64,000 nucleotides of DNA from Planosporangium spinosum (GCF_049999945.1 NZ_JBLYUB010000006.1:1-64000), one strand, 5' to 3'; shown: positions 8,033-15,757, numbered from the stretch's first letter. Notes: generated from the sequence alone by a model not told the origin. Translations and numbers: made by a program.

Positions 8033-8924
8033 CCCAACCGGCTGAGCGCAATGCCGCCGTCACCTCACGCACGAGCTGGGCGAAGTCACGACCGAGGTGC
8101 TTCCTGGTGGCGTGCAGGACCACCCAGCCGGCTCCGACCAGCAGATTCAGCCGGCGTCGGTCGAGTTCGAGCTGACCCGGGTCGGCGTGGTAGGCGCCGT
8201 CGTACTCGACCGCCACCCGAAACTCGGGCCACGCCAGGTCGGGATGCAGGGTGAGGGCGCCGGGCAACGGAATCGGATACTGCGGTTCGGGCCGAGGCAG
8301 GCCGGCGCGTACCAGTCGCACCCGGATCACGGACTCGGGCGGCGACTGCGCCCGCCCGTCGGCCAGGTCGAACGCGACAGCCGCTCGGCGCCAGCCCCGC
8401 GTACCCTCCCGTTCCCGCACCCACGACGTGAGTTCCGCGGGTGTGACGAGCCCGCGTCCGAGCATCGCGTCCAGGATCGGCACGGCCCTGACCGGGTCGA
8501 ACCAGCTCGCGGTGTCCCATGCGGTCCGGGTCGCGGTGGTACAACGGATGCCCAGCCGGCTGGTCACGTCGTCGTCCGGCAGTTCGACGGCGTGTACGGC
8601 CAGGCCGAGTACCGGCCCTAAGCGGGTGCCCGGCGGCACCGCCACGTGCACCCGGTCGGTCCTACCCGCAGCCGATTCGACGCCGTGCAGCCAGGCGGCG
8701 GAAGTGCCCGCCAGGGCCGCGGCCGGTGGCATGAGGAGCGCGGCGGCGTGGCAGGACAGACCATGGTCGACGTCGAGGCGACTGTCGGCGTACACGTCGC
8801 GCATGAGCCGGCGCCAAGCAGAGCTTCGCAGCTGGCTGGGGGTCAGCAGGCCCTCGTCGAGCGCCAGGCTGCCTCGGAACACCTGCCATTGCAGATTGTC
8901 AGGCCGGTACGGCGATTTCGGCAT
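8019..8924 (-). CDS. AbiEi-like N-terminal plus DUF559 nuclease-fold protein
   Basis: A 301-residue protein. Residues ~10-60 (LDEGLLTPSQLRSSAWRRLM) look like the winged-helix N-terminal domain of AbiEi-type antitoxins/regulators. Residues ~190-300 match the DUF559/Vsr-like restriction-endonuclease fold: HPDLAWPEFRVAVEYDG, where the Asp and Glu fit a PD-(D/E)xK centre, then VLHATRKHL. This two-domain form is common as solitary genes in actinomycetes and has no settled function. The ATG at 8924 is chosen because the longer frame to 9005 runs through element copy 2. No AbiEii partner kinase is adjacent. Copies of the palindromic element flank both ends, and two DnaA boxes lie upstream. Confidence 0.8.
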   Translation of the reverse strand: MPKSPYRPDNLQWQVFRGSLALDEGLLTPSQLRSSAWRRLMRDVYADSRLDVDHGLSCHAAALLMPPAAALAGTSAAWLHGVESAAGRTDRVHVAVPPGTRLGPVLGLAVHAVELPDDDVTSRLGIRCTTATRTAWDTASWFDPVRAVPILDAMLGRGLVTPAELTSWVREREGTRGWRRAAVAFDLADGRAQSPPESVIRVRLVRAGLPRPEPQYPIPLPGALTLHPDLAWPEFRVAVEYDGAYHADPGQLELDRRRLNLLVGAGWVVLHATRKHLGRDFAQLVREVTAALRSAGWDGRP

Positions 8925-8963
8925 CCGGCCAGGTTCGCGGCCGGAACACCGGCGCCGCCACCA

Positions 8964-8984
8964 TGTGGATAACCCTGTGGACAA
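8964..8984. promoter_or_regulatory. Pair of DnaA-box-like 9-mers
   Basis: TGTGGATAA (8964-8972) and TGTGGACAA (8976-8984) are the complements of TTATCCACA and TTGTCCACA, the general and the actinobacterial DnaA-box consensus. They lie 40-60 bp upstream of the DUF559 start. Their proximity makes chance occurrence unlikely, but binding is untested. Confidence 0.55.
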
Positions 8985-8996
8985 CTGCGCAACGTC

Positions 8997-9071
8997 GATC
9001 GACACAACTTCCGGGAAGTTGTGGTCTCAGCACGTACCTGAGGCAACAATTTCCCGGAAGTTGTGTCGATC
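8997..9071. repeat. Palindromic element, copy 2 (75 bp)
   Basis: Starts GATCGACACAACTTCC and ends with its complement, giving terminal inverted repeats of about 21 bp. Internal palindromes lie at 9004-9022 and 9046-9064. It sits between the 5' end of the DUF559 gene and the 3' end of the dimethylargininase gene. Confidence 0.88.
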
Positions 9072-9121
9072 AAGCCACACGAGCACGCCGATCACGCGGC
9101 TAGGGGCGCGCCGATCACGCG

Positions 9122-9940
9122 TTACGGGCGCAACTCGGCGACGCAGCACTTCACGCTGCCGCCGCCCTTCTTCAGCTCGGCCAGGTCGACCGGGACCGGC
9201 ACGTACCCGGCCGTCCGCAGTTTCGCCGCCAGCGCGCTCGCCTCGCTGTTGAGGACGACGTGCCGCCCGTCGCTGACCAGGTTGAGCCCGAACGCGAGCG
9301 CGTCGGCCTCGTCGGCGATCACGGCGTCGGGGAAGATCTGGCGCAGGATCCGCTGCGAGGCGTCGGAGAACGCGCCGGGGTAGTACACGATGTTGCCGTC
9401 GTCGAGCGCGGCGAGGGCCACGTCAAGGTGGTAGAAGCGCGGATCCACTAGGCGCAGCGAGATCGCCGGCCGTCCCAGCGCCTCCTGCGCCTCGGCGTGC
9501 GCCGCGGGTGCGGTCCGGAAGCCGTACCCGGCGAGGATCAGCCCGCCGTGCGCCTCGGGCAGGTAGGCGAAGTCGCCCTCACCCTCGTTGATCTCAGTGG
9601 GCTCGACGAACCGCCAGACCGGGGAGGACTGGTAGAACGCCCGGTGCGCCGCCGCCTCGGCGATCCGCTGCGGGTACCGGAACCGGGCACCGTACGCCAC
9701 GCCGTCGACGGTGAACGCGCCGTTGGCCGCGTACACCATGTCCGGCAGGCCGGTCTCCGCCGGCAGGACATGAACGGTGTGGCCGAGCCGCCCGAGCGTC
9801 TCCCGCAGCAGTTGCCACTGCTTGAGGGCAAGATCCGCGTCGACCGGCGTGGACGTGTCCATCCACGGGTTGATCGCGTACTCGACCGCGAAGTGTTCCG
9901 GCGGGCACATCAGGTAGATCCGGCCGCGCGCCGTCCGCAC
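9122..9940 (-). CDS. ddaH: Dimethylargininase / amidinotransferase-family hydrolase (DDAH-like)
   Basis: A ~272-residue guanidine-modifying enzyme. It shows RIYLMCPPEHFAVEYAINPWMD, the conserved N-terminus of actinobacterial N(G),N(G)-dimethylarginine dimethylaminohydrolases. The catalytic His is in FYHLDVAL and the nucleophilic Cys in the C-terminal GGGSVKCC motif; an ANGAFTV loop is also present. DDAH hydrolyses methylated arginine to citrulline and dimethylamine; related enzymes are arginine deiminases, so exact substrate is inferred. GTG 9940 is preferred because homologues have about ten residues before YLMCPP; the frame extends to ATG 10000, but that stretch carries the repeated ACGATAAT sites. 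It is divergent from an Lrp/AsnC regulator, a common pairing for arginine catabolism. No ornithine aminotransferase gene is adjacent. Confidence 0.85.
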   Translation of the reverse strand: MRTARGRIYLMCPPEHFAVEYAINPWMDTSTPVDADLALKQWQLLRETLGRLGHTVHVLPAETGLPDMVYAANGAFTVDGVAYGARFRYPQRIAEAAAHRAFYQSSPVWRFVEPTEINEGEGDFAYLPEAHGGLILAGYGFRTAPAAHAEAQEALGRPAISLRLVDPRFYHLDVALAALDDGNIVYYPGAFSDASQRILRQIFPDAVIADEADALAFGLNLVSDGRHVVLNSEASALAAKLRTAGYVPVPVDLAELKKGGGSVKCCVAELRP

Positions 9941-9951
9941 TTGAGGGTTCA

Positions 9952-9991
9952 CGATAATTAAGGGTAGGTACGCTGGAGCGACGATAATAGC
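9952..9991. promoter_or_regulatory. Repeated ACGATAAT sites in the ddaH/lrp divergent region
   Basis: ACGATAAT occurs at about 9952 and again about 28 bp later (near 9981) in an A/T-richer stretch between the divergent dimethylargininase and Lrp-type genes. The spacing approximates three helical turns, fitting binding sites for the adjacent Lrp/AsnC protein, which usually binds phased sites and controls its own neighbour. Confidence 0.45.
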
Positions 9992-10026
9992 GACAGTCAT
10001 TGCGTCACGGGAGCGGTTCGTTGCAG

Positions 10027-10482
10027 ATGGACGCCACAGACCAACAGATCATTGCGTCGTTGGCCAGCGATGCCCGTGCGTCGTACGCCGACATCGGCGC
10101 GAAGGTCTCGCTGTCGGCCCCGGCGGTGAAAAGGCGCGTCGATCGGCTCCGCGCGGCCGGCGTCATCAGAGGGTTCACGGCGGTCATCGACCCGGCGGCG
10201 GTGGGCTGGACGACGGAGGCGTTCGTCGAGCTGTTCTGCACCGGTCGCACCACACCGGCGCAGCTCGCGGCCATGGCACGCAAGGATCCCGCGGTCGTCG
10301 GGGCGTACACCGTGTCCGGGGAGGCAGATGCGCTCGTCCACCTGCGCGCGGCCGACATCGCCCACCTGGAGCAGGCCCTGGAGCGGCTGCGCGCGGAGCC
10401 GTTCGTCACGTCCACGCGCAGCATGATCGTGCTGTCCCGCCTGATCGACTCGGTGAGCACCACCGCCACGCCGGCGACCTGA
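10027..10482 (+). CDS. Lrp/AsnC-family transcriptional regulator
   Basis: A 151-residue regulator with an N-terminal winged HTH (DQQIIASLASDARASYADIGAKVSLSAPAVKRRVDRL; starts at residue 4) and a C-terminal RAM ligand-binding/oligomerisation domain containing GAYTVSGEADALVHL. The ATG at 10027 gives the standard AsnC N-terminus; an upstream in-frame start at 10000 would overlap the divergent promoter. It most likely regulates the divergent dimethylargininase gene in response to arginine, citrulline or a methylated arginine; that ligand assignment is inference from neighbourhood. Confidence 0.92.
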   Translation: MDATDQQIIASLASDARASYADIGAKVSLSAPAVKRRVDRLRAAGVIRGFTAVIDPAAVGWTTEAFVELFCTGRTTPAQLAAMARKDPAVVGAYTVSGEADALVHLRAADIAHLEQALERLRAEPFVTSTRSMIVLSRLIDSVSTTATPAT

Positions 10483-10519
10483 CCGGGTCGGCGGTCGCCG
10501 CGATCCCGGAGCCGGAGAG

Positions 10520-11632
10520 TTAGAGGTACATCCCGGTCCGCTCGTTCTCGGCGCTCCGCCCCGCCGGCTTGTCGCCCTCGCCGAAGAATCGCTTACCGCC
10601 GAACTCGCCGTGCAGCCGGTCGTCCAGTTCGTCGGCCAGCCCGGTCATCACCTGGACGGCGAGCATCAGGTGGGTGGGCTGGAAGTCGCGGCCGAACACC
10701 GGTACGGACGCCCAGACGGTGTCGTTGGTGCAGTACAGCCGGCCGATCGGCATCCGGTTGGTCAGCTCGGAGAGCTTGACGTAGAGCCGTTCGCTCGGCT
10801 CGACCGCGGTGAGGACGGGCGAGAACACGTCGATCAGCGGCGGGTTGTCGCGTACCCGCACGAACACCATCGCCGAGCCGGCCCGGATACCGATGTCGCC
10901 GTCCGGGTCGACCGACAGCGCGTCCGGCGTGGTCTTGAGCAGTGAGGCGACCACGGCGGCGACCTGGTCGGCGAGCGGCAGCTCGATCATGTCGTCACCG
11001 AGACGGGACAGGGCACGCTCGGTCGCGTCCTCGTCGCTCTCGCCGGCGCCGGCGCCGGCGGCCAGCAGCCGGGCGGCACCCAGTGCACCGATGTTGACCG
11101 CCTCGCCGGCGGCGTCGCTGGCCTCGTAGGTGAGGAAGGCCGGGTGCGGCGCCCCGTACACGTCGCGCAGCGTCCGCGACAGGATGACCGCCAGCTGGCT
11201 AATCTCGGACGTGGGCAGGCGCAGGCCGAAGAAGCCACCCGATCCGTCGAGCACGCCCGGTGGCGACCAGCCCAGCGCGACGAGGGCTCCGACGGCCGCG
11301 CGGTCGAGCCGGTACCCCTCGGGCAGCAGGGCGTTCCCGACCGCCAGCGCGGTCAGCTCACCTGACTCGCCGACCGTGACGCGGACCTCGTACACCGCGT
11401 CGCCGGTGCCCGACGCGGTCGGGTCGAGGGTCACGTCGAGGACGGTGCCGGGCGCGAGCCGCCGCAGGGCCGCGGCGAGGGTACGCGCGAAGTCCTGCCA
11501 CGCCTCCCGGACCTTGCCCTTCAGGTCGGCACCGGCCGCGGTGTCGTCCATATCCAGCAGGAGCGCCTCGCTCGGCAGCTGAGCCGCTCCACCGATCGGC
11601 TCAGCAGGCCCGTCCGTCGACTCAACGGTCAT
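10520..11632 (-). CDS. YbjN / type III chaperone-like domain protein
   Basis: About 370 residues, soluble, acidic. The C-terminal half (~235-350) has the YbjN-type signature seen in actinobacteria (IRAGSAMVFVRVRDNPPLIDVFSPVL, then LSELTNRMPIGRLYCTND, then HLMLAVQVMTGLADELDDRL), a fold related to secretion chaperones. The N-terminal half (~30-150) has a separate alpha/beta domain without a recognised family. ATG 11632 is chosen because GGAGG lies 5 bp before it; the frame extends a few codons further. Function is unknown in actinomycetes. Convergent with the Lrp gene, 37 bp apart, without an obvious terminator. Confidence 0.75.
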   Translation of the reverse strand: MTVESTDGPAEPIGGAAQLPSEALLLDMDDTAAGADLKGKVREAWQDFARTLAAALRRLAPGTVLDVTLDPTASGTGDAVYEVRVTVGESGELTALAVGNALLPEGYRLDRAAVGALVALGWSPPGVLDGSGGFFGLRLPTSEISQLAVILSRTLRDVYGAPHPAFLTYEASDAAGEAVNIGALGAARLLAAGAGAGESDEDATERALSRLGDDMIELPLADQVAAVVASLLKTTPDALSVDPDGDIGIRAGSAMVFVRVRDNPPLIDVFSPVLTAVEPSERLYVKLSELTNRMPIGRLYCTNDTVWASVPVFGRDFQPTHLMLAVQVMTGLADELDDRLHGEFGGKRFFGEGDKPAGRSAENERTGMYL

Positions 11633-11752
11633 GGTCGCCTCCATCCCCACAGCCACACCCTATCGAGTGGCTTGACAGGCACGACCATCGCTCATCGTCC
11701 GCGGCCGGCGCTCACCCGTGCCGGCTCACCGCCCACCCCTGGGCGGGTCCGT

Positions 11753-11836
11753 GCTCACCCGGCGACCGGTAGGGCTCACCCGGTGACCGCCAGGGCCCAA
11801 CCGGCGACCGCTAGGGCCCAACCGGCGACCGGCGAG
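11753..11836. repeat. 21-bp tandem repeat, four units, intergenic
   Basis: Four units related to GCTCACCCGGCGACCGGTAGG lie in the 245-bp gap between the YbjN-like gene and the DUF6457 gene. Further degenerate CACCGGTCACTGC copies follow up to ~11910. One frame stays open, but it has no ribosome site and a purely repetitive translation, so it is taken as non-coding. Confidence 0.85.
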
Positions 11837-11903
11837 GTTCCCCGGCACCGGGGTCATCCCACCGGTCACTGCGCGTCATTACCGGTCACTGCACCGCGTC
11901 AGG

Positions 11904-12158
11904 TCACTGCGCCGCGTCGGGCTGCTGCGCCGCCCAACGGGTGGCCAGGTCGCTGATCGCCGCGGCGGACGCGGTGGGGTCGGCCCCACGGCCGACGGCG
12001 AGCCCCAGCAGGTACGCCGAGACCGGCGCGGCCGGCCGGAGAACGCCGTGCGCGACGTCCCGGGCCAGGTCGAGGACCAGCTTGTGCTCGTCGGGGTGGG
12101 CCGGCGTCAGGTCCAGCGCGGCGCGTACCTGCGAGATCCAGTCGTCCAGTTGGCTCAT
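11904..12158 (-). CDS. DUF6457 small protein
   Basis: An 84-residue helical protein (SQLDDWISQVRAALDL, then DLARDVAHGVLRPAAPVSAYLLGLAVG and AISDLATRWAAQQ). This matches the small DUF6457 family that in actinomycetes is encoded next to a molybdenum-cofactor nucleotidyltransferase-like gene. Its ATG overlaps the stop of that gene by 4 bp (ATGA), so translation is likely coupled. The pairing suggests an accessory role in molybdopterin guanine dinucleotide formation or delivery, but no activity is established. Confidence 0.8.
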   Translation of the reverse strand: MSQLDDWISQVRAALDLTPAHPDEHKLVLDLARDVAHGVLRPAAPVSAYLLGLAVGRGADPTASAAAISDLATRWAAQQPDAAQ

Positions 12159-12862
12159 GCCCACTCCTCGGCGCGTCGGTAGTCGTCGTCGGTGTCGCAG
12201 TCGTACCACGGCGGCGGTCCGCCGATCTCACGTCGGCCGACGCCGTCGGGGCGCAGCCCGGCCGCCAGGGCCCGCATCGACTGCCCGGCCGGCGGCCCCA
12301 ACTCCGCGAGCCGGCGCCGGAGGGCCGCGAGCCGCCAGACCCCACACAGCCACTGCGGGTGGCCGTCGGCGTCGACGAGGACCGCGCCGTCCCGGCCGCC
12401 CGGCCCGCCTTCCCGGTCGCCCGTTTCAACGGTCCGGTCGCCCGATTCAACGGTCCGGTCGCCCGATTCAACGGTCCGGTCGCCCGGCCCACCGTCGCGC
12501 CGGGCGATGGTCGCCGCTGCCCGGCGCAGCGCCCTGATGTCGGCGGCCGTGAGGAACGGCAGGTCGGCGGCGAGTACCGCGACGAGCCCGACCTCATCCG
12601 ACGACGCGTCGAGCGCTGCCAGACCCGCGGCCAGACCCGCCACCGGGCCGCCACCGGGCGGGTGCTCCCGCACCTGGACGACGTCCGTGTCCAACTCCGG
12701 CCGGTCCGGGCCGACCACGATGCGGGGCGACGCGTCGCCGACCGCGTCGAGTACGCGGAGCAGCATCGACCGTCCGCCGACCGGCAGCGCCGGCTTGTCC
12801 CGCCCGCCCAGCCTGCGGCCACCGCCGCCGGCCAGCACAATCGCCGCGTACCCCGCCGTCAC
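12155..12862 (-). CDS. mobA: MobA-like NTP transferase (molybdenum cofactor guanylyltransferase)
   Basis: A 235-residue nucleotidyltransferase. GYAAIVLAGGGGRRLGGRDKP is the nucleotide-binding signature of MobA-type enzymes, and VLAADLPFL carries the metal-binding Asp. MobA links GMP to molybdopterin for bis-MGD enzymes such as formate dehydrogenase; the divergent fdhD gene and the coupled DUF6457 gene support this. GTG 12862 is chosen, immediately before the LAGGGG domain. It is longer than usual (~200) because residues ~128-152 hold a GDRTVES tandem repeat encoded by a 21-bp minisatellite. The insert falls after a conserved strand, in what should be a surface loop. Confidence 0.85.
   Translation of the reverse strand: MTAGYAAIVLAGGGGRRLGGRDKPALPVGGRSMLLRVLDAVGDASPRIVVGPDRPELDTDVVQVREHPPGGGPVAGLAAGLAALDASSDEVGLVAVLAADLPFLTAADIRALRRAAATIARRDGGPGDRTVESGDRTVESGDRTVETGDREGGPGGRDGAVLVDADGHPQWLCGVWRLAALRRRLAELGPPAGQSMRALAAGLRPDGVGRREIGGPPPWYDCDTDDDYRRAEEWA
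12415..12488. repeat. 21-bp minisatellite inside mobA-like gene
   Basis: Three near-perfect units related to GGTCGCCCGATTCAACGGTC(C) plus a partial fourth encode GDRTVES/GDRTVET on the minus strand. Units two and three are identical, and the frame is preserved. Confidence 0.9.
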
Positions 12863-12921
12863 CGGTCCAGTCTGCCCGTCCGTTCGGCACGAGGGCGTAC
12901 CGGTGTGCGCAGAATGGACGG

Positions 12922-13773
12922 ATGGCACGCCGAAACGTCAGGCACCCGGTGACCCGCATCGACCTCGCGAGCACCAATCCCACGGTCCGTCGCGCCCCCG
13001 ACCACGTGGCGGCGGAGGAGCCGCTGGAGATCCGGGTGGGGCCGGCCGGGCCGGCCAAGCGCAGCCCGCTCGCGGTCACCATGCGCACCCCCGGCGACGA
13101 TCTCGACCTGGCGATCGGGTTCCTGCTCACCGAGGGCATCATCGGCAGCGCGGAGGACGTGTACACGGCGCAGTTGTGCGCCGGCGACGACGCGCCGAAC
13201 ACGTACAACGTCGTCGACGTCGTCCTGTCGCCGGGCGTGGACCCACCGGCGACCGACCCGACGCGAAACTTCTACACCACCTCCTCATGCGGCATCTGCG
13301 GCAAGGCCAGCATCGACGCGGTCCGCACCCGGTCCCGGTTCGACGTGGCGGCCGACCCGACCGTCGTACCGGCCGCTCTGCTCGCCGAACTGCCGGACCG
13401 GCTGCGCGCCGGTCAGGTCGGGTTCGAGCGCACCGGCGGCCTGCACGCGGCGGGCCTGTTCACCGCCGACGGTGGCCTGGTGTGCCTGCGCGAGGACGTG
13501 GGCCGGCACAACGCGGTGGACAAGGTCGTCGGGTGGGCGGTCCGCCAGGGACAGCTGCCGCTGGCCGGGCACGTACTCCTGGTCAGCGGCCGGGCCAGCT
13601 TCGAGCTGACCCAGAAGGCCACCATGGCCGGTATACCGGTGCTCGCCGCCGTCTCCGCGCCGAGCACGCTCGCCATCGACCTGGCGACGGAGGCCGGCCT
13701 CGGACTGGTCGGCTTCCTGCGTGGCACGCACATGAACGTGTACGCGGGAGCCCAGCGGATCAGCGTCGACTGA
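12922..13773 (+). CDS. fdhD: FdhD sulfurtransferase for formate dehydrogenase
   Basis: A 283-residue protein of standard FdhD length. The essential sulfur-carrying cysteines are C123 and C126 in SSCGICGK; downstream are ERTGGLHAAGLF, REDVGRHNAVDKVVG and the SGRASFELTQKA motif. FdhD takes sulfur from a cysteine desulfurase and inserts it into the bis-MGD cofactor of formate dehydrogenase. It is divergent from the MobA-like gene with a 59-bp shared promoter region, forming a molybdenum-enzyme maturation locus. No formate dehydrogenase structural gene is in the window. Confidence 0.96.
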   Translation: MARRNVRHPVTRIDLASTNPTVRRAPDHVAAEEPLEIRVGPAGPAKRSPLAVTMRTPGDDLDLAIGFLLTEGIIGSAEDVYTAQLCAGDDAPNTYNVVDVVLSPGVDPPATDPTRNFYTTSSCGICGKASIDAVRTRSRFDVAADPTVVPAALLAELPDRLRAGQVGFERTGGLHAAGLFTADGGLVCLREDVGRHNAVDKVVGWAVRQGQLPLAGHVLLVSGRASFELTQKATMAGIPVLAAVSAPSTLAIDLATEAGLGLVGFLRGTHMNVYAGAQRISVD

Positions 13774-13777
13774 CGGG

Positions 13778-14914
13778 TCAGCCGGTCGGCGCCGGCCGTC
13801 CCCGGTGTCGCCGGTGACGCCGGGGCACCGGTTGCTCGTCGTCGAACACCGACGGCGGCAGTCCCCGGTCGAGCGCCTCGGCGAGCAGGAGCGCGAGCTG
13901 GTACGCCGGGTTGGCCGCCAGCGCGCGCTGCACCGCGACCAGGGCCAGCGCACCGTTGCCGGATCTCCAGGCGGCGTACCCGAGCAGGGTCGCCGGGGCC
14001 GGGACCAGGTCGGCCCGCGCCCGGCGGGTGACGTCGCGCCACAGGTCGAGGTGCGCGCGGAGCCTGCTGCCCGCCGCGGTGACCCGCGCCCAGCACAGGT
14101 CGCGCACCTCGACGCGGACCAGCAGCAGGGTCAGCCGGGCCACCTCGTCGTCGGTGAGGCGACCGCCGTCGGCGTAGCGGCGGACCGCCACGGCGAGGGC
14201 ACGCACCCCGGCCCGGCGCCGGCTGCCGCCCGGGCCGGCATCCGCGCCCACACCGTCGGGATCGGTCTCCGCACCACCGGCGGGCCGGCCCTGCTCGTCG
14301 CCGACCCCGCCCTCCTCGGGGGCGACGTCCTGCTCACCGACGCTGACGGCCAGGTCCCGGGCGGCACGCTCGGTCGCCGCGTCCACGGCGTCGCGTTCGG
14401 CGCCTTCGACTGGGGCCAGGAGCTGTTCCAGCGCGGCCCGGTCGGGTAGCGCGACCTGGCCGGAGTAGGTCGCCGCGGCGGCCACCTCGGTGGCGGCGAT
14501 GTCGTACGGCGTGCCCTCGGCCGGGCAACACCGCACCGACTCGCACAGATAGGACCAGTAACGACCCTGGTGGGCGCGCAGGATCTCGGCGACGCGCAGC
14601 CCGTAGCGGTGCAGCGCGTCGCGCAGCGGGAGCACCGTGCGGGTGACGGACGGGCCCTCCCCGTACCCGATGACGAGGGCCACGTCGACGCGTTGCACGG
14701 CGAGCACGTCGCCGAGCTGGTCGGCGAGGGCGAGCGCCCGGTCGGGTGGCGCGTCGGGCGGGGGCAGGTCGGCGCGGGCGGTGAAGACCACGCGGGTGCC
14801 GGCCAGGCCGACGACCACCACGCTGGCGGCGGGGTGGAAGCCGAGCAGGTACGGCACGGCGGCCAGCAGGTCAGCCGGTGTGTGCAGGGTGATGCGGGGC
14901 GTCGGGAAGCTCAT
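13778..14914 (-). CDS. DUF4192 domain protein
   Basis: A 378-residue protein starting MSFPTPRITLHTPADLLAAVPYLLGFHP, the diagnostic N-terminus of DUF4192. The later stretch ALVIGYGEGPSVTRTVLPLRDAL, and then RAHQGRYWSYLCESVRCCPAEGTPYD are also typical. An acidic Gly/Asp-rich linker (~205-250) is followed by a helical C-terminus. DUF4192 is an actinobacterial family of unknown function. ATG 14914 is used; the frame extends upstream through a region with two DnaA boxes and repeats. Its stop lies 4 bp beyond that of the convergent fdhD gene. Confidence 0.88.
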   Translation of the reverse strand: MSFPTPRITLHTPADLLAAVPYLLGFHPAASVVVVGLAGTRVVFTARADLPPPDAPPDRALALADQLGDVLAVQRVDVALVIGYGEGPSVTRTVLPLRDALHRYGLRVAEILRAHQGRYWSYLCESVRCCPAEGTPYDIAATEVAAAATYSGQVALPDRAALEQLLAPVEGAERDAVDAATERAARDLAVSVGEQDVAPEEGGVGDEQGRPAGGAETDPDGVGADAGPGGSRRRAGVRALAVAVRRYADGGRLTDDEVARLTLLLVRVEVRDLCWARVTAAGSRLRAHLDLWRDVTRRARADLVPAPATLLGYAAWRSGNGALALVAVQRALAANPAYQLALLLAEALDRGLPPSVFDDEQPVPRRHRRHRGRPAPTG

Positions 14915-14967
14915 GACCGTCGAGCCTGGCCCCGGCGTGCCCACGATCAACAGGAGAAGTTCCCGCC

Positions 14968-14997
14968 TGTGGACAACGAGATTCTGCCTGTGGACAA
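14968..14997. promoter_or_regulatory. Two perfect actinobacterial DnaA boxes 21 bp apart
   Basis: TGTGGACAA occurs at 14968-14976 and 14989-14997, the complement of TTGTCCACA, the streptomycete DnaA-box consensus. The 21-bp spacing places both on the same helix face. They sit ~55-85 bp upstream of the DUF4192 start, so DnaA could regulate that gene or be titrated here. Confidence 0.6.
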
Positions 14998-15043
14998 CCG
15001 AGAAACCACCGGTACGGGCAGACCCGCCAACCCCCCGCCGGCA

Positions 15044-15144
15044 ACCACCGATGCCGTCCCCGGCCACCAGCGATGCCGGCACCGTCGGCGGCCATCAGCA
15101 ATGCCGCCACCGTCCGCGGCCACCAGCGATGCCGGCGCCGTCAG
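15044..15144. repeat. 28-bp tandem repeat, about 3.5 units
   Basis: Units related to CACCAGCGATGCCGGCACCG followed by TCGGCGGC repeat from about 15044 to the 3' end of the GNAT gene. Copies differ at a few positions (CGATGCCGG versus CAATGCCGC). Confidence 0.8.
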
Positions 15145-15731
15145 TACCGGAACCGGACTCCGTGCACCTCGACGCCGTCGCGCCACTGACCGTTACGCCG
15201 GCTCAGGTCGAGCGCGAGCGTGACCGTGGCCGCGGCGTCGAACCCGGCCCGGTGCAGGCACCGGATCGCGTCCAGGTTGCGCAGCGCCGGGGAGATCGTC
15301 AGTTCCCGCATGCCGCGACGGCGGGCCTGCTCGGCGACGTACTCGAGGAGGGCCCGCCCGATGCCCCGACCACGCCGCTCAGCGGTGACCACGATCGGGT
15401 CGACCAGGCCCGCCCTGCCCTGCAGGATCAGGCCGACCAGACCGACCACGCCCGCGTCGGCGTGCTGGGCGACCCAGATGCCGGACAGGTCGAGCCGGGT
15501 CAGGTACTCCTCGAAGCCGGCGCCCCCGGACGCGTCGGCCGGCGCCGCGACCCCCAGCTCCCCCATGACCGGCGACGTCGCGGAGGGGACCGGCGGCGCG
15601 CCCGGATAGAGCCGGCGGTGCTCGGACGTCAACTCGGCCCACAGGCGCCGGCACGCACTGTGGTCGGTCGGCCGGTAACCCCGGATCACCACCGTGGCTG
15701 CTTCTCGCGTGGAGAGAAGAGTCTGCGTCAT
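15141..15731 (-). CDS. GNAT-family N-acetyltransferase
   Basis: About 196 residues. The acetyl-CoA-binding motif A is ERRGRGIGRALLEYVAEQARRRG (R-x-x-G-x-G/A type), preceded by GLVDPIVVTAE and followed by NLDAIRCLHRAGF. The N-terminus VVIRGYRPTDHSACRRLWAEL is a usual GNAT opening. Substrate cannot be told from sequence. ATG 15731 is chosen since the extended frame runs through a direct repeat. Convergent overlap with repeats on one side; a 23-bp direct repeat lies just upstream. Confidence 0.88.
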   Translation of the reverse strand: MTQTLLSTREAATVVIRGYRPTDHSACRRLWAELTSEHRRLYPGAPPVPSATSPVMGELGVAAPADASGGAGFEEYLTRLDLSGIWVAQHADAGVVGLVGLILQGRAGLVDPIVVTAERRGRGIGRALLEYVAEQARRRGMRELTISPALRNLDAIRCLHRAGFDAAATVTLALDLSRRNGQWRDGVEVHGVRFRY

Positions 15732-15757
15732 GCGCTCATAGTGACCCCGTGACCGGG

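Noticed and set aside
9941..10000. ddaH start at ATG 10000
   Set aside because: The added residues (AIIVAPAYLPLIIVNPQ) are not typical of the family and are encoded by the likely operator region.
11672..11956. 94-codon frame across the 21-bp repeats
   Set aside because: Translation is purely repetitive (RAQPAT-like), there is no ribosome site, and it overlaps the 3' end of DUF6457.
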